64,000 bases of DNA from positions 558,001-622,000 of the forward strand of contig ML986582.1 of NCBI GenBank assembly GCA_010094045.1, written 5' to 3'. Numbering within the stretch: position 1 is the stretch's first letter; every line of letters begins with the position of its first letter. Source of the DNA: Lojkania enalia. Its lineage: Eukaryota; Ascomycota; Dothideomycetes; Pleosporales. The position numbers were made by a program, and so were the translations under genes. A model generated the notes under the pieces. That model ran no database searches and was not told where the DNA came from. It saw only the letters and a program-made list of their open reading frames with translations. Positions 33,218 to 44,463 of this stretch are shown in pieces.

Positions 33218-35187
33218 ATGAGTATCAACAAACATCAAGGGGGTGCATTGAACGACGCATGGGAAGACAAATACAGTCGCCAAAGGCCCGAAGGCGTCTA
33301 CACTGCGGAGGATCGGCGAGAGGATCGAGTCGCATTTGCAGGAGGAGTCTCTCTTTTCGAGTACTTACGGAATGGTGACAAGGAAAATTTCATTGAGTCG
33401 TTGCTGAAATTTTCAAAGCACCGGCTTGAGCCACCGGGCCAGTATCGATTCTCAGCCTTGCGCAGCTATCTCTCAAACGCAGATTTTGCTGACTTTCAGC
33501 CTCGTACCCCTCCCAGTAGTCTTGTTCCGAGGGCAGTTATCCTGGATGAGAGGCGCGATCCAACCGACACATCTACAACGACTCGACATTGGGACTCTGA
33601 TGTTTATCTTAGGTACCCGCCTCTCGGAACAGACATTTATACAGAGTCATTAGACTTACCTCAGCTGGTGACGAGGCTGAGTGAAAATGTAAGAGTTCTA
33701 AGTCCGACAACTTGCCAAATTAACCGATCCGTAGAGGCGAGAGAACGGTGCAGAGAGGAGGACTTTGTGAGTATTTCTGATGTTACTTCTTGTAATGGTA
33801 AATAAATTGCTTCTTAGATATGTGTCTCATATGACACCATCATGTGCGGTTACCATTATCGGTACAGCGCCGACCCGATCCATCCCGACTCTACGAAGAT
33901 TCTTTCACAATCATTTGCTCTTTCGGACCCAGTTTTCTATATCTATGGTAGGAAATATCGTAGGTATATGTATGTATAGATACTGATTGAACAGTCTGGG
34001 TCATACACTATTGAATTTCACATACCATATTTTGTTCTTCGGGAAGGAGATCAACCAGTACCAGACACCCGGAGACTGGGGCAGGACAACTTTCCAGCCA
34101 ATAAACTGCTGCCGCTAGCTCGTCCCGACGAAGTGGAAGCATGCTACTACGCTGCTCAGAGCTCATTCATCTTGACCGGCATTGATGAGCGTCTGTACTC
34201 TGCTATATGTTGCGTTGATGCATTTTTTGAAAGCGAGCAGGGTCAAGACTCCTACTCAGATCAAAGAAATACTTTAGATGCATTGTCGGGTGGGTCACTT
34301 TGGCTTCAATACCCGGTATGGAACCCTCGCCAATATGCGTTGGCGGTGATGTCCTCAAGGATATTTCAGGCGACAGAGGAATGGACGGCCCTAATCAATC
34401 GCTTCATTGAGCGATTGAACTACTACGTTCGTAATATAACGCACAAAAGCGTTCGAGTTCCTAGCTAATCATGATCAGGAACGCAATTACGAGCTCCGTG
34501 ATGACCCCATATTATCTAGAACTACGGTACTTACAGAAACTGAGTGGACTATTCGACTTTTCCGGAATCAGCTTGCTCGCACTATCAGAGCATGGGATGA
34601 GTACTACGAAGCTCAAGGAAGTCTCTATGAAGTGGAGAGTGCCAAGCTCTACAACTGGTGGCAAAAATATTTGGGTTCTATTCGTGGCTCAATGTCGGAA
34701 CTGCGAGTCCTGCATGGACTTATGGATGAGAAATTAGAGCAATTCAAAAACATGCGAGAAAATGTAAGTTTAAAAAACCGCGCATAGGCACATTACTAAT
34801 AAACCCTAATATTGTGAATGCTTCGTCACTCAGAGAAAGCGCAGAGGCTGCGCGCCAAGGGTATACAATGAGTATCTTGACACGCATAACTATGGTGAGG
34901 CTTATCAGTGACTCTCAAACTGTCACTTGCAGGACGTTAGGAAACTAATTTTCTTAGCTCTTTCTTCCAATAGCGTCAGTTACGGTCAGTCGATTTCTTC
35001 CTAGTCCGGGAATCTTCACTGTTGATTATTGATCTAGACTTTCTTTTGCCTCCCTCAGCTGGGTAATTCCGTATGGCTATGGGCTGGCTATTGTCCCGCC
35101 ATATTTCTCTCTTTAGCTGGGACTGTTTTCGTCGCTCGTCGGTCAGAGTTGCTTGATATATTTTTTGGAGCTAAGCATCTGCGTTAG
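33218..35187 (+). CDS. CorA-like fungal membrane protein, seven exons
   Basis: This resembles the large fungal group of CorA-like proteins: a long cytosolic N-terminal region, a coiled stalk and two C-terminal membrane helices. My exons are 33218-33766, 33818-33931, 33995-34426, 34479-34763, 34847-34894, 34958-34984 and 35059-35187, 527 aa in all. Recognisable blocks are YTIEFHIPYFVLREGD, EACYYAAQSSFILTGIDER, LQYPVWNPRQYAL, a coiled stalk (MSELRVLHGLMDEKLEQF), helix 1 (MSILTRITMLFLPIASVT) and helix 2 (VWLWAGYCPAIFLSLAGTVF). The GMN loop signature of true CorA magnesium channels is absent, so transport is unproven. The junction at 33931/33995 uses a poor donor (GTTTTC). Without it there is an in-frame TAG at 33977-33979, so the gene could be broken there. 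Confidence 0.6.
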
Positions 35188-36521
35188 ACAATGAATCATC
35201 AAGACACGATATGTAAAGGGCCTTTTATGATGTGAGATCTAACTCAAGGATAAAGGGTTAAGCAGTACATTTTGTGGCTCATCTTCAGCACCTTTCAACA
35301 ATAAAGTCGCTGCTTCCGAGTTCTTTAAGGTAGGAGCAGAAGACCAATGCCAAAGCTATGGAGGGCATAAGGTCATTCAGTTGATCATCCAGTGCTATAA
35401 GATAATTGAGCTCTAATTTGAACAAGTCCGCTGCCCAGAAGTCTTCATGGCTTGCTTTTTCCGGAAGATGTATAGAATGACCCTATCACGAAGGTGTGAT
35501 AAATGACATACTGAAAAGGCTGTATTTATGGACAAGGGAACTTCTTGGCTAGCCTATATTATTCGATCTTGAAGATGACTATTTATTCTAAATGGTTCGA
35601 TAACAACGTAGGTACATAGTGCGCAGCTTCGCCTTTAGTCATATTACCATCTACTTACGTTATCTATTTACGCTATCGAACATCGGCCAAGGGAACTATA
35701 TACTTGTGCACTTTTCTTTTTGTAAGGGTTAGGTGGGATTGTTGATCGTGCGTGAGGATGTGAGAGGGGCGAAAAGATGCAGCCTTAAAAAGTTGTACCA
35801 CCTGGCAAGTCGGCGCTAGTCTCAATTTATTGGACATCATAACGACAGCGCCGTTCTTGGTCTCTTGATTGAATTGCCATTTCCAAGCAGCCAATCAGTA
35901 GTATGAAGCAAGCCTATGACCAGTCAATCTTACTGCCGGAGGATGACACAGTAAGAATCGTGTCTACATACCTAGGCATTACCAAAGACGATAGGTATTT
36001 AGAACAGGAACGCTGATTGGCGGGCATTTCTGCTAATTCAAAGCAGCTACATGGGACATCGCTGTCGGCCGGGTCTCAGTCTCTTGGCTATTTGAGACTT
36101 CCAAAGGACAAATAAATAGAATGAAGTAGGCTTGTAGTGAGTCAACGTCGCTGCTGGAAAATACCGCAGCAGGACTCATGTCAGTATACTAGAAAAGACG
36201 AAAAGTACAGATGGGATGCTGATTGGCGGGTTTTTCTGATACGCATCAAGGCATCGAGAAGCTATGCCCAAACGAGCAAGCCGACTACGCGGCTCCGTCC
36301 GTGGATACCCATTCCCATCCTTGAGCCAAGAATCTACCAAGGAACACACAGCACCCGTCACATGAACTCTCTATTCAGTATAGCTTCCCACACATGATTC
36401 ATGTACATAAACCTTCCGTTGGCCCTCGATCGTGGGGGAGATGAAGGCTCACAACTTATGTATTTTATGCCGTGAGCTCTCATTGGAATTACCCAAGATT
36501 ACAACACCGTAACCCCACACC
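35188..36521. other. Intergenic region with a diverged duplication
   Basis: No gene supported; frames at 35673-35894 and 36137-36397 are featureless. Two related segments, about 35921-36060 and 36138-36260, share AGTCAA..CTGC(C/T)GGA and GCTGATTGGCGGG(C/T).TTTCTG. They look like an old tandem duplication in front of the aldolase gene. Confidence 0.4.
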
Positions 36522-37478
36522 ATGTCTCAACCCCACGTTCCTTCTGCCGGCGTCTGGTGTCCTGCTGTAACATTCTTCAACCAAGAAACCGACACCCTCA
36601 ATCTCGATGCGCAGGCAAAGTACTACGCCTACCTTTCCTCCACCGGCCTGACAGGACTCGTCGTCTTAGGCACTAACGCGGAAACTTTCCTACTAACCCG
36701 CGAAGAGCGCAAGACTCTTGTCGCAACATGTCGCCAAGCCGTAGGCCCAACGTTCCCACTGATGGCGGGCGTGGGTGGCCATTCAACAAAACAGGTGCTC
36801 GAATTTATTGACGATGCCAAAGAGGCGGGGGCAAATTTTGCGCTGGTTTTACCAGCTGCGTATTTTGGAGCTGCGACGACACCGCAAGTAATCGGTAGCT
36901 TTTTCGACGAAGTGGCGGAGAAGAGCGCATTGCCCATCGTAATATATAATTTTCCAGGTGTATGCAACGGCGTGGATCTCGATTCTGCGACCATCACCAC
37001 TCTGGCAGAGAAAAACAAGAATATCGTTGGCGTAAAATTGACCTGCGGATCTGTTGCAAAAATCACCAGGTTGGCAGCCGTATTTCCCAAGGACCGCTTT
37101 GCAGTATTTAGTGGGCAGTCAGATTTCATCATTGGAGGGCTGTGTTCAGGCTCTTCAGGGACCGTTTCTGCTTTTGCGAATGTCTTTCCGAAGACCATTG
37201 TGCGCATCTATGACTTGTATCAGGAGGGCAATTATGGAGAAGCACTGGAGCTGCATCAGAAGGCTGCACTGGCAGAGCAGCAGATTAAAGGGGGAATCGC
37301 GCCGACGAAGTATGCATCAGCAATTCGTGCTGCAACTTATGCTGGCATCGAGAATGCTATGGAACTGTTGAAGCCAAGAAGACCATATGTCGAGCCTACC
37401 GCTGAAGTAAAGGAGCGCGTGAGGTCGAACACGGATGAGGTGGCGAGAATCGAGGAGAGCTTGCCGTTAGCCAAGTAG
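36522..37478 (+). CDS. Dihydrodipicolinate synthase-family aldolase
   Basis: Intronless, 318 aa, ATG at 36522. Members of this class I aldolase family form a Schiff base and cleave or condense pyruvate-type keto acids. The Schiff-base lysine is K172 in VGVKLTCGS and the catalytic tyrosine is Y142 in VIYNFPG. The phosphate- or carboxylate-binding loop reads GTNAET (49-55), where bacterial DapA has GTTGE. The barrel ends with SGSSGTVSAFANVFP and KGGIAPTKYA. Fungi make lysine by the aminoadipate route, so lysine biosynthesis is excluded as its role. Likely substrates are 4-hydroxy-2-oxoglutarate or 2-keto-3-deoxy sugar acids, as in galacturonate breakdown. I cannot choose between them; cytosolic location is expected because no targeting signal is visible. 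Confidence 0.85.
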   Translation: MSQPHVPSAGVWCPAVTFFNQETDTLNLDAQAKYYAYLSSTGLTGLVVLGTNAETFLLTREERKTLVATCRQAVGPTFPLMAGVGGHSTKQVLEFIDDAKEAGANFALVLPAAYFGAATTPQVIGSFFDEVAEKSALPIVIYNFPGVCNGVDLDSATITTLAEKNKNIVGVKLTCGSVAKITRLAAVFPKDRFAVFSGQSDFIIGGLCSGSSGTVSAFANVFPKTIVRIYDLYQEGNYGEALELHQKAALAEQQIKGGIAPTKYASAIRAATYAGIENAMELLKPRRPYVEPTAEVKERVRSNTDEVARIEESLPLAK

Positions 37479-40400
37479 GCATTATCACAACCATGTCTAG
37501 ACAACTAAATTCAGAAGCATATAGCAGACATGAGTGTGAAAAGATGGGGTTTATGTGACCCTGTGTACTGTTCTGCGGACCTAAAATCTAGTGAATTGAG
37601 TAGGAAGGGGCAGGTAATAGAATAATTGGATCATAGAAGAATTCTATAGAATTGCTCCTTTGAATACGACCTCTTAATCTCGGCATCGCTGATGGGCACA
37701 GCACCCAGTCATTAAAATCAATGTCGTACAGTAGCCTATTCTAGGTCCGTAATATATTATCATATTCTAGAAGGACTAACAAAAAAGGCGCAAGATACCA
37801 AAATATTAAATAGCTCTAATACCCTTGGGTGTTAGATGAGGCGTAGCAGCAAAAGAACGCGAAACTAAAAGCTCCCGTCAAGAGACTTTGTGCTATCCCA
37901 TTGACCCTTATCCCGGCTCGACCGAGGCTAGGTCACGATTGTACAAGCTGGTCATGATGAAAATATTTAACAAGTATATAGTTGATGGTGAGATTTATAA
38001 GGAGCATGTCTAAGCTGGCCTAGAATGGTGATGACTCTCAATGAAATATCTGGGCTGATGATAAGAGCGAGGCTCGTCCTGCATATAATATTATATAGAA
38101 TTATGATAGCAGTCCCATGTCAATTAGGTCGTAGCTCTTATCAAGATTAAACTAATTCATAGTGATAATCTAAGATATGACACATAAATGATAAACTTGA
38201 AAAGAAGGTTTCGATTCCTAGTAAATTTGAGACCTGCTGTGAGACTAGTAGAACCCAAACTACCGTCCCTCGTAATTGAGTTTCTGAGGCGAGATCCTAT
38301 TGCGTCAAGTATTAGTGCCCAGGCCACGTAGAAATTACAGCATTAGCATCGTTTATTAATGCCAAAGTGATACGGATTATGAGAGATGTGGAGGAGATAA
38401 AGAGTTCTGGGATGACTATGACTCTTGGGAGAATCTAGGTTGTATATTGATGCTGCCGGAGTAGTTGAAAGCCGGAAAGTATATTCAATAAATGTCAGTG
38501 TAGGACCAATTATGCCAACTTGGGTAAAAAATAACTCGTATATCTACCAATGTCCTCCCTTGAAGGTAATCCATACAGTTTGGGCGGATATATGTCGACC
38601 ATAATTCATTCTAGAACGACTCATGTCACGTGCTTGCTCCAGTATTCAATGCCTCCTACAGGAGGTTTTCAATATTTAAGCGGCACAACTAGATCTCAGT
38701 ACTTTTAACATGCTTTCAAGTTTCCTCTATAAGAATCGCTATTTCTTTCGGTGCCTGCTATCTTCAACCGCACATCTATGAAAGATCACGTGACTTTATA
38801 GCTAGGCCTCACTCAAAGGGCAATGCGGCCAAAAAAACTCTGAAGAGCAATTCTTAGTCTCAAGGCTTGACTGGAACCTCGTATTGACCTTGTTCCAAAA
38901 TAAAAATGTTGGATGCGGGAAAAGATATCTCTTCATGTATGTTAGTGTGTTCTGAACTAGGCAGAACATTAGCGAAGTCCATTAAGGTACGTTAGCGGCC
39001 TGAACGATTTAAGCTCTTCACGATTGAGAGACATGCAAGTGAAAAGGCTGTCTAAGGGCTTTTTTTCTAAAGGTCTAGATTATTTCCTAATCAATTCTCG
39101 GAGTACTGGGCGCTTCTCTGTAAATAGATCATCAATAGGTAAGGCTCGGTTCGATCGGGCCGGTCAGGCAACCTCCTGTCCCGTCTCGCCAACCCTGGCT
39201 TTCTTCGACAGTACATCCAATTTCATTCGGTTTGGAGAGTACTGCGTGCTTGATAGATCAATGAAGCCTCTTTGTATATGTGTTCAGATACGCTCCTTAT
39301 GGAAGGTAGTAGTACTTCAATTTCGAAAAGGTTCACAGCATTCACCATAGTATTTAGTTAAGCAATTATAAGCAGAGCGAATAAATCAGGTATGTTATGC
39401 CAAGAACTCGTGGAACGGGCCGTGGGCCGCGCTCGTGTCGTACTGTTGATCTCCAATGCAAAGCACGGACAGCCAACTCGCTGCTTTAGCGATGCGCTTA
39501 TCCTCACAACGCCACAGAGCCCACGCGAGTCTGTCCTTTCCTCTGCATGAAATCACTCTAAAGATCTTTATTGGCACATATTGTAGGCAGTCCGTACCTT
39601 TGCGTCCATGACCAGTTACGGACATGGGGACTATATGTAGACCCCATCATCAGACCACTGAATCGAGAGTAAGATTCCCTCATGCAAGTAAGACGAGATG
39701 GGAGAAACGTGCACTAAGCAAACCTGGTCTTTGGATCACAGGAAGGGGCCATGGACTGGTAGTGTCGCATCCTGTCTTGAGTCGATCTTGCTACTTTACG
39801 ACTCCACAAAGAATAGGATATGCTGATCTCTATTACGACGGTTTGGGGGAAGCCCTCGACGATGGCTGAGGAGGAGCATCATAACTCATCTGAAAGCTCC
39901 GTGAGAGTAATATCTCGATTTACACAAAGCCAAGCCAAGAAAAGGAGTGTCATCGCTGTTTGCTTCATTCGCGAAGAACGCCAAGCCTTCACCATTGGCA
40001 CGCTTCACAATACGAAGTCAATTCCAAGGAATACTGCTGTATTATCTTAGAGCAATTATAGTTTCCGCCCCAAGATGTGCCAACCTGTAGACTCTATTTT
40101 CCCGCTAATCTCCGTGAGCATCGCTTAGCAGGGCACTCCCCTCCAGTGTTGAGAACTAGGGATAGCAGTATCTTGAAGTTTACATTGTATCTCATAGCTG
40201 GCTACAACAAGACATGTGAAAAAATAGTACGAATCTCTGCAAGAAACCCGGAAGAGTGAAGATACATCACGTAAACGACAGTGCCCAATCTCATAGTCTT
40301 CTCTCGGATCGTCAAACCGCAAGTCAGTTGCTCTCTGGCCCGCGCGGACGTCAGCCCACATTAGTGGCGGTGACTTGCAATTACGCCATTTATACCTAAT

Positions 40401-40655
40401 GTCCTGCAGAGATGCTCGTAGGTGTCACACCGAGTCAAGATATGCATGGAAACATTAACATGGCCATCTTAAGGCCTGAGTCTCACTTGTTAGTTGTTGA
40501 ACGTTGGTCAGCTTCGCTGTGCCATTGGACAATATTCAACCATCGAAATCCAGTCAAGTCTCAAGCACTCGTGTCAGCATCACGATCATACGTCGTATTT
40601 TGAATGGAGAGCATTAGTTGGGATCATATTCAGAAACTGGCTGATTGAACAAACG
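37479..40655. other. Gene-poor stretch
   Basis: About 3.2 kb without a supported gene. From 37600 to 38850 the DNA is AT-rich with no open frames. A GC-richer patch at about 39130-40050 carries small overlapping frames (39024-39350, 39395-39625, 39624-39869, 39820-40050) with no domain, perhaps a decayed gene or repeat. Confidence 0.4.
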
Positions 40656-40725
40656 TATATAAGAGCGCTGGAACGCCGTAGCTTTCATACTTATCTTCAA
40701 TCTTCAATCTTCAATCTCTATCATC
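40656..40725 (+). promoter_or_regulatory. TATA box and CT-rich start region of the small secreted-protein gene
   Basis: TATATAAG at 40656-40663 lies 124 bases before the ATG. It is followed by a pyrimidine-rich stretch with CTTCAAT repeated three times, typical of strong fungal transcription starts. Confidence 0.6.
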
Positions 40726-40786
40726 TAATTTCGAAGAAGACCTATTTTCCTGATTCTCACATTATTCTATCCAGATTACCGTGGAA

Positions 40787-41217
40787 ATGCAGACCAAACT
40801 CGCCATTTATTTCCTCCTCGCTGTCACTGGCATCAATGCTGCCCCCCATGTTTACCCGCGCCAATCTGATTCCATACCCATTACCATCTTCGACAGTGCT
40901 GGCTGCACCGCGGGACCCATGCCCGGAACCACTGCCTACGTTCCAACGGACGGGTCTTGCTTCAGTATCTCCACTCTCTTGACTGCAAATACTAGCAGCG
41001 GCCTTGTAGATACTTCCTTGGCTACTATCCCGCCAGGTTGCACTAGTAAGGATTTTAAGATGAATATTTATATTCAAAACTAAGTGTATTAGTTACCGTC
41101 TACTCCAATAGCGCATGCAATAGCGTGAACTATATTACTCTTACTCAGGCTGGCCAGTGCTTTACTTTTGGCCCCGGCAAGTTCATTAGTTCTGCTAAGA
41201 CCTCCGGTAGTTGCTGA
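40787..41217 (+). CDS. Small secreted protein with six cysteines and internal duplication
   Basis: Exon 1 is 40787-41045 and exon 2 is 41093-41217. A 47-base intron (GTAAGG..CTAAG..TTAG) joins in phase and gives 127 aa; the unspliced frame stops early, at 41081-41083. A signal peptide covers roughly residues 1-18, then a short segment ends in YPR, a possible Kex2-type processing site. The mature part contains six Cys (40, 58, 85, 95, 109, 127) and two related halves: ITIFDSAGC..GSCFSIS (32-62) and ITVYSNSAC..GQCFTF (87-112). I do not recognise a named family. Size, secretion and Cys content fit effector-like or cell-surface proteins of plant-associated fungi. A good TATA box suggests inducible expression. 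Confidence 0.75.
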
Positions 41218-41931
41218 GGGTCGTTTGATTAAGGGGGAAAACTCGAAACAATGGCTACGAAATGAGGGTTCTCCTTGGGATTGCAGTGTCGGTTTTATAA
41301 CACAAGCTGGATATGTACTTAGTTTCACCTCTCGATTTTCTTCTCGACGTAGAAAGTCTTCCTAGAAATGAAGCTGTCTATTATTTGAATTCTTCTACTC
41401 ATGTGAACAAGGCTCTTTGATGTTGCATACTTAGACTTTAGGGCTCTTCCCACAGAATGATCATGCACGGGATTTTCTTCATTGTTGGCGGGAAAGATTT
41501 ATTTCTTCTAGCTACAGGAAAGCTTCAATGCTAGATTATTCTTTTTAGAGCTGCTGCATATATAAATGCAAGGCTTCCGCAAGGTGTCAAAGCCTTTCAT
41601 ATAGCCAGTAGGTAAGCATTGTGAGTCCGATGATGCGTAGGTGTGCCCGTAGCGAGAGCCTGAAGGCGTGATCGCTAATTTTCGAATCCGACGAAATCAG
41701 GAACAGGAAAGGAATGTAAATATGGCCGTGGGTCGGTGCTGAGGTTCAGTCTCGGGAAGCTAAAATAGTGCACTTGGAGCCGACCCAAGACGGCCTAGCG
41801 TCAGGAACACACACAATGAGCTCACCCCGACGTCACATTCTGGCCTCAAATTTTTAAAGGCCTTTATTGAGTATGAGTATTTCACGAACCGCAATCTCGA
41901 AGCCCAGAGCCCTTTACTCGCTGTCGTCAAA
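41218..41931. other. Intergenic region
   Basis: Tail of the secreted-protein gene and promoter of the next gene. A TATATAAATG-like stretch lies near 41560. Frames seen here are shadows. Confidence 0.45.
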
Positions 41932-42504
41932 ATGCCTCGCATGGTCGCACCCCAACCTCATGCCGAGTTCAATGTTAAGTTAAAGAAGCCATTCACAGGT
42001 GAGTGACTACCAATGGCCGCAGAATTGAGATATGTCTGATTGAATAATTGTAGGCGCCTCCACTCACACGGTTGAGATAACCGGGGAGCCCAACCGCACT
42101 GCGAACATCAAGACCACTACACATCATGGAGGTAATAGTAAAGAGAAACTCGGGACTATGTCGAGGTATGTATTATTCATCAGGGCTTATGCCATTGTGT
42201 AGTTATCGGCTCGCAAATCTACATTAAAACTTTGCTGACTGCTTGTAGTGATGATGTTCAAGAGTTGCTGAGCCTGGTATCTCAACTCCGTGGATTCCCC
42301 TCCAATGAAACTGAGGATATCTACGGCTTAGACGCTGTAATTGAACTCCAGACCTTTGAGATCGCTTGGACGAACCAGGAAACCGATCCGGCTGCAGACG
42401 TTGTGAACGAGGTCTCTAATGAGACGCAGTCCACGTTTAAGGATGTTGTGGATAGCATTGAAGCAGCTGGACGGGCCTTTGCGAAGAAGGATAATCCGTT
42501 GTAA
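41932..42504 (+). CDS. Conserved-looking 144-aa protein, possibly emfourin-like fold
   Basis: Three exons (41932-41998, 42054-42165, 42249-42504) with good sites (GTGAGT..TGTAG, GTATGT..TTGTAG) join in phase to give 144 aa. It begins MPRMVAPQPHAEFNVKLKKP. The core pattern is a beta strand with TVEITG, then VQELLSLVSQLRGFP, DAVIELQTFEIAWTN and FKDVVDSIEAAGR. This order (strand, ELL-LV helix, strand pair, final helix) reminds me of emfourin, a small protealysin inhibitor, but the likeness is structural guesswork. No signal peptide or membrane helix is present, so it is probably cytosolic. I do not know its function. Confidence 0.7.
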
Positions 42505-43573
42505 GATCATTCGAAGGGGGAATAAGGTTAGAGGTTATGATAAGGAAGAAATCAAAATATTATTTACTAGTAGCATGAATTGAACATAGAATATATATTT
42601 ATTGTGCTCCTTTATAGATTCTCAGTTTTACATATAAAATAAACCAATGTAGTTGAAACGCTCTATCAATGACCCCGTGCAAGCCCCGGCTTAGGCACAG
42701 GTCTAATTCCAGTGATGATATGCTCTTAAAGCACAAAATCAGAGACCGGCAGTGGTCGCGCTTACGAAGGATTTATACCCGGCGCAACCGTTCGCATGTG
42801 GAAGCTCCACAAGGTGGCTTCCTAGGATGGGCCTCCAAGCATTGGCAAAATATGAATAAAACTTAAACATAGAATAGGGACATGACCTTTATCTTAAATA
42901 TATCAGGGTGTCTTCGGGCATGAGCAGTCGAAGTTGTATAAGATGTGCTTCGCTGCACTCGGTATTTCGTAACATATAACTAGAATTGACAGTATTTTGA
43001 GACTTTAAACTAAATCGCTCTTTTCCTAGGCCATCCTCCTCCAATCACGACTTTTCGTCGATCCAAAGAAGTGCTATTGGCGTCCTTTTTGTCTGCCATC
43101 TGTAAATCGGAGAGTAAAACCGATTATGCTTGGCAAGCCCTTTGGAAGAGACTTGATATATGCAAAGATAGAGTTATGAATACGCGAGGTACAGTTATAT
43201 GGGAGGCGCATCCAAAGATCTGAAATAGTCATAATAATATAGCCGTAGGATTTGCATAGCGCATGCATGATGTAGAAGGGAAAACTACACTAGACAGCAT
43301 CATTACAGAAAGTGAATTCGTTATGGTTGACGATAAAAATGTCAATAAACTGGCGTTTGTGTCCACGTCATACTAGAGAGTTCTCAAAGAAGTCTTATAC
43401 AAGACACTTCAACAACGAGCAAAGAATACCGTGCATTTACCTTCTCATTATTCAAACTTAGGAATCATAATTTGACCTGAATTTCTGCTGCGGATCGTCA
43501 GCATTTCTCCCTCAACTTTCACAACCCTTGGTCCTAAGCATAACACTCGGAATTCATTCATAAGTAGAACGGA
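42505..43573. other. Intergenic region
   Basis: No gene supported. Frames at 42669-42866 (plus) and 43074-43268 (minus) lack features. Confidence 0.45.
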
Positions 43574-44082
43574 ATGATCATTACGCGAATACTCTTTCTC
43601 ACTCCCCGCTTCGGTCAATTCATTACCAGCACCGTCGTCCTCGGCCTCTCAGCTTTGTTTCTCCACACCCATCTTCATGATGGCGCGGAACCCTTCGGCC
43701 GAGCCATCTACGCCGTAATCGTCACTGCTCTATCCGTCCTCTTCTCGCTCGTCGGCATGATACCCCTCAAATCTTCAATTACCAGTTACACCACCGACTT
43801 CTTCTTCTCATCCGCCATATTCGCTGTCTTCGGATTATATGTGATTGGATCAATAGGATTAACTGCGGGTCGGTATGGGACTGGGAAGTCATTACAAGGA
43901 CGGGCAACAACTGCAGCCAGTGGGATGCTGCACAGGCTTTTGCTCTCATTGCGGCTATTTTCTGGTTTGTTAGCTTCATTATAGGCGCTATCACTTATCA
44001 TAAAATCTTCTGTCGTGCTAGGACTAGTGATGCTGAGTCAGCAAAGGAACGCTTTCGACATAGCATTACATTACTCTGCTAA
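43574..44082 (+). pseudogene. MARVEL-like four-helix membrane protein, 1-base frameshift
   Basis: From ATG 43574 three hydrophobic helices are visible: FGQFITSTVVLGLSALFLH, AIYAVIVTALSVLFSLVGMI and FFFSSAIFAVFGLYV. At about 43842 the frame must change by one base. The continuation, ending at TAA 44082, then reads DWINRINCGSVWDWEVITRT, CSQWDAAQAF and a fourth helix, LIAAIFWFVSFIIGAITY. This gives the usual layout of fungal MARVEL-domain proteins, with the Cys-containing loop before helix 4. No intron with GT and AG ends in correct phase explains the shift. Either the gene has lost one base or the assembly has an error; intact length would be about 169 aa. Such proteins sit in the plasma membrane or in vesicles; their role is mostly unknown. 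Confidence 0.65.
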
Positions 44083-44463
44083 TTATAATAGTAGGCCCGG
44101 TCCTTCTCGTATTTGAGCTCTCGCTAGCTAGAGCACAAAAAACTAATGAAATGGAAGGTGGTACCTCTTTGTAACATATCGATCGTCAGTTCATGCCTTA
44201 GTAGGCTTTGATCCACGTGTTTCATCACATTGGTTCTCATAATTTGTGGAGCTATCATGGTTTCAACATAGGAAATATATTAAGTTTGCACTAACTAAAG
44301 TGTAATTTGAATTGGCATTGCAAGAATTTTAGACATGTTTTCCAATGATCTGAATAGTAACACTATACTGACATGAAACGTACGACCTAAGCATCCGACC
44401 TAGTGGTCACTCATATCTCTGACAAGAATCCCAAACTTTCGCCAATTCGATGTTGCACATATA
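44083..44463. other. Convergent intergenic region
   Basis: 381 bases between two 3' ends. I see nothing beyond AT-rich untranslated sequence. Confidence 0.5.

Noticed and set aside
36629..37207. 192-codon minus-strand frame opposite the aldolase
   Set aside because: Antisense to a full-length gene with catalytic Lys and Tyr; typical shadow of biased codon use.
39130..39220. Similarity of TGTCCCGTCTCGCCAA to a stretch near 52785
   Set aside because: The shared core is short (about 12-15 bases with mismatches) and the flanks do not align convincingly.
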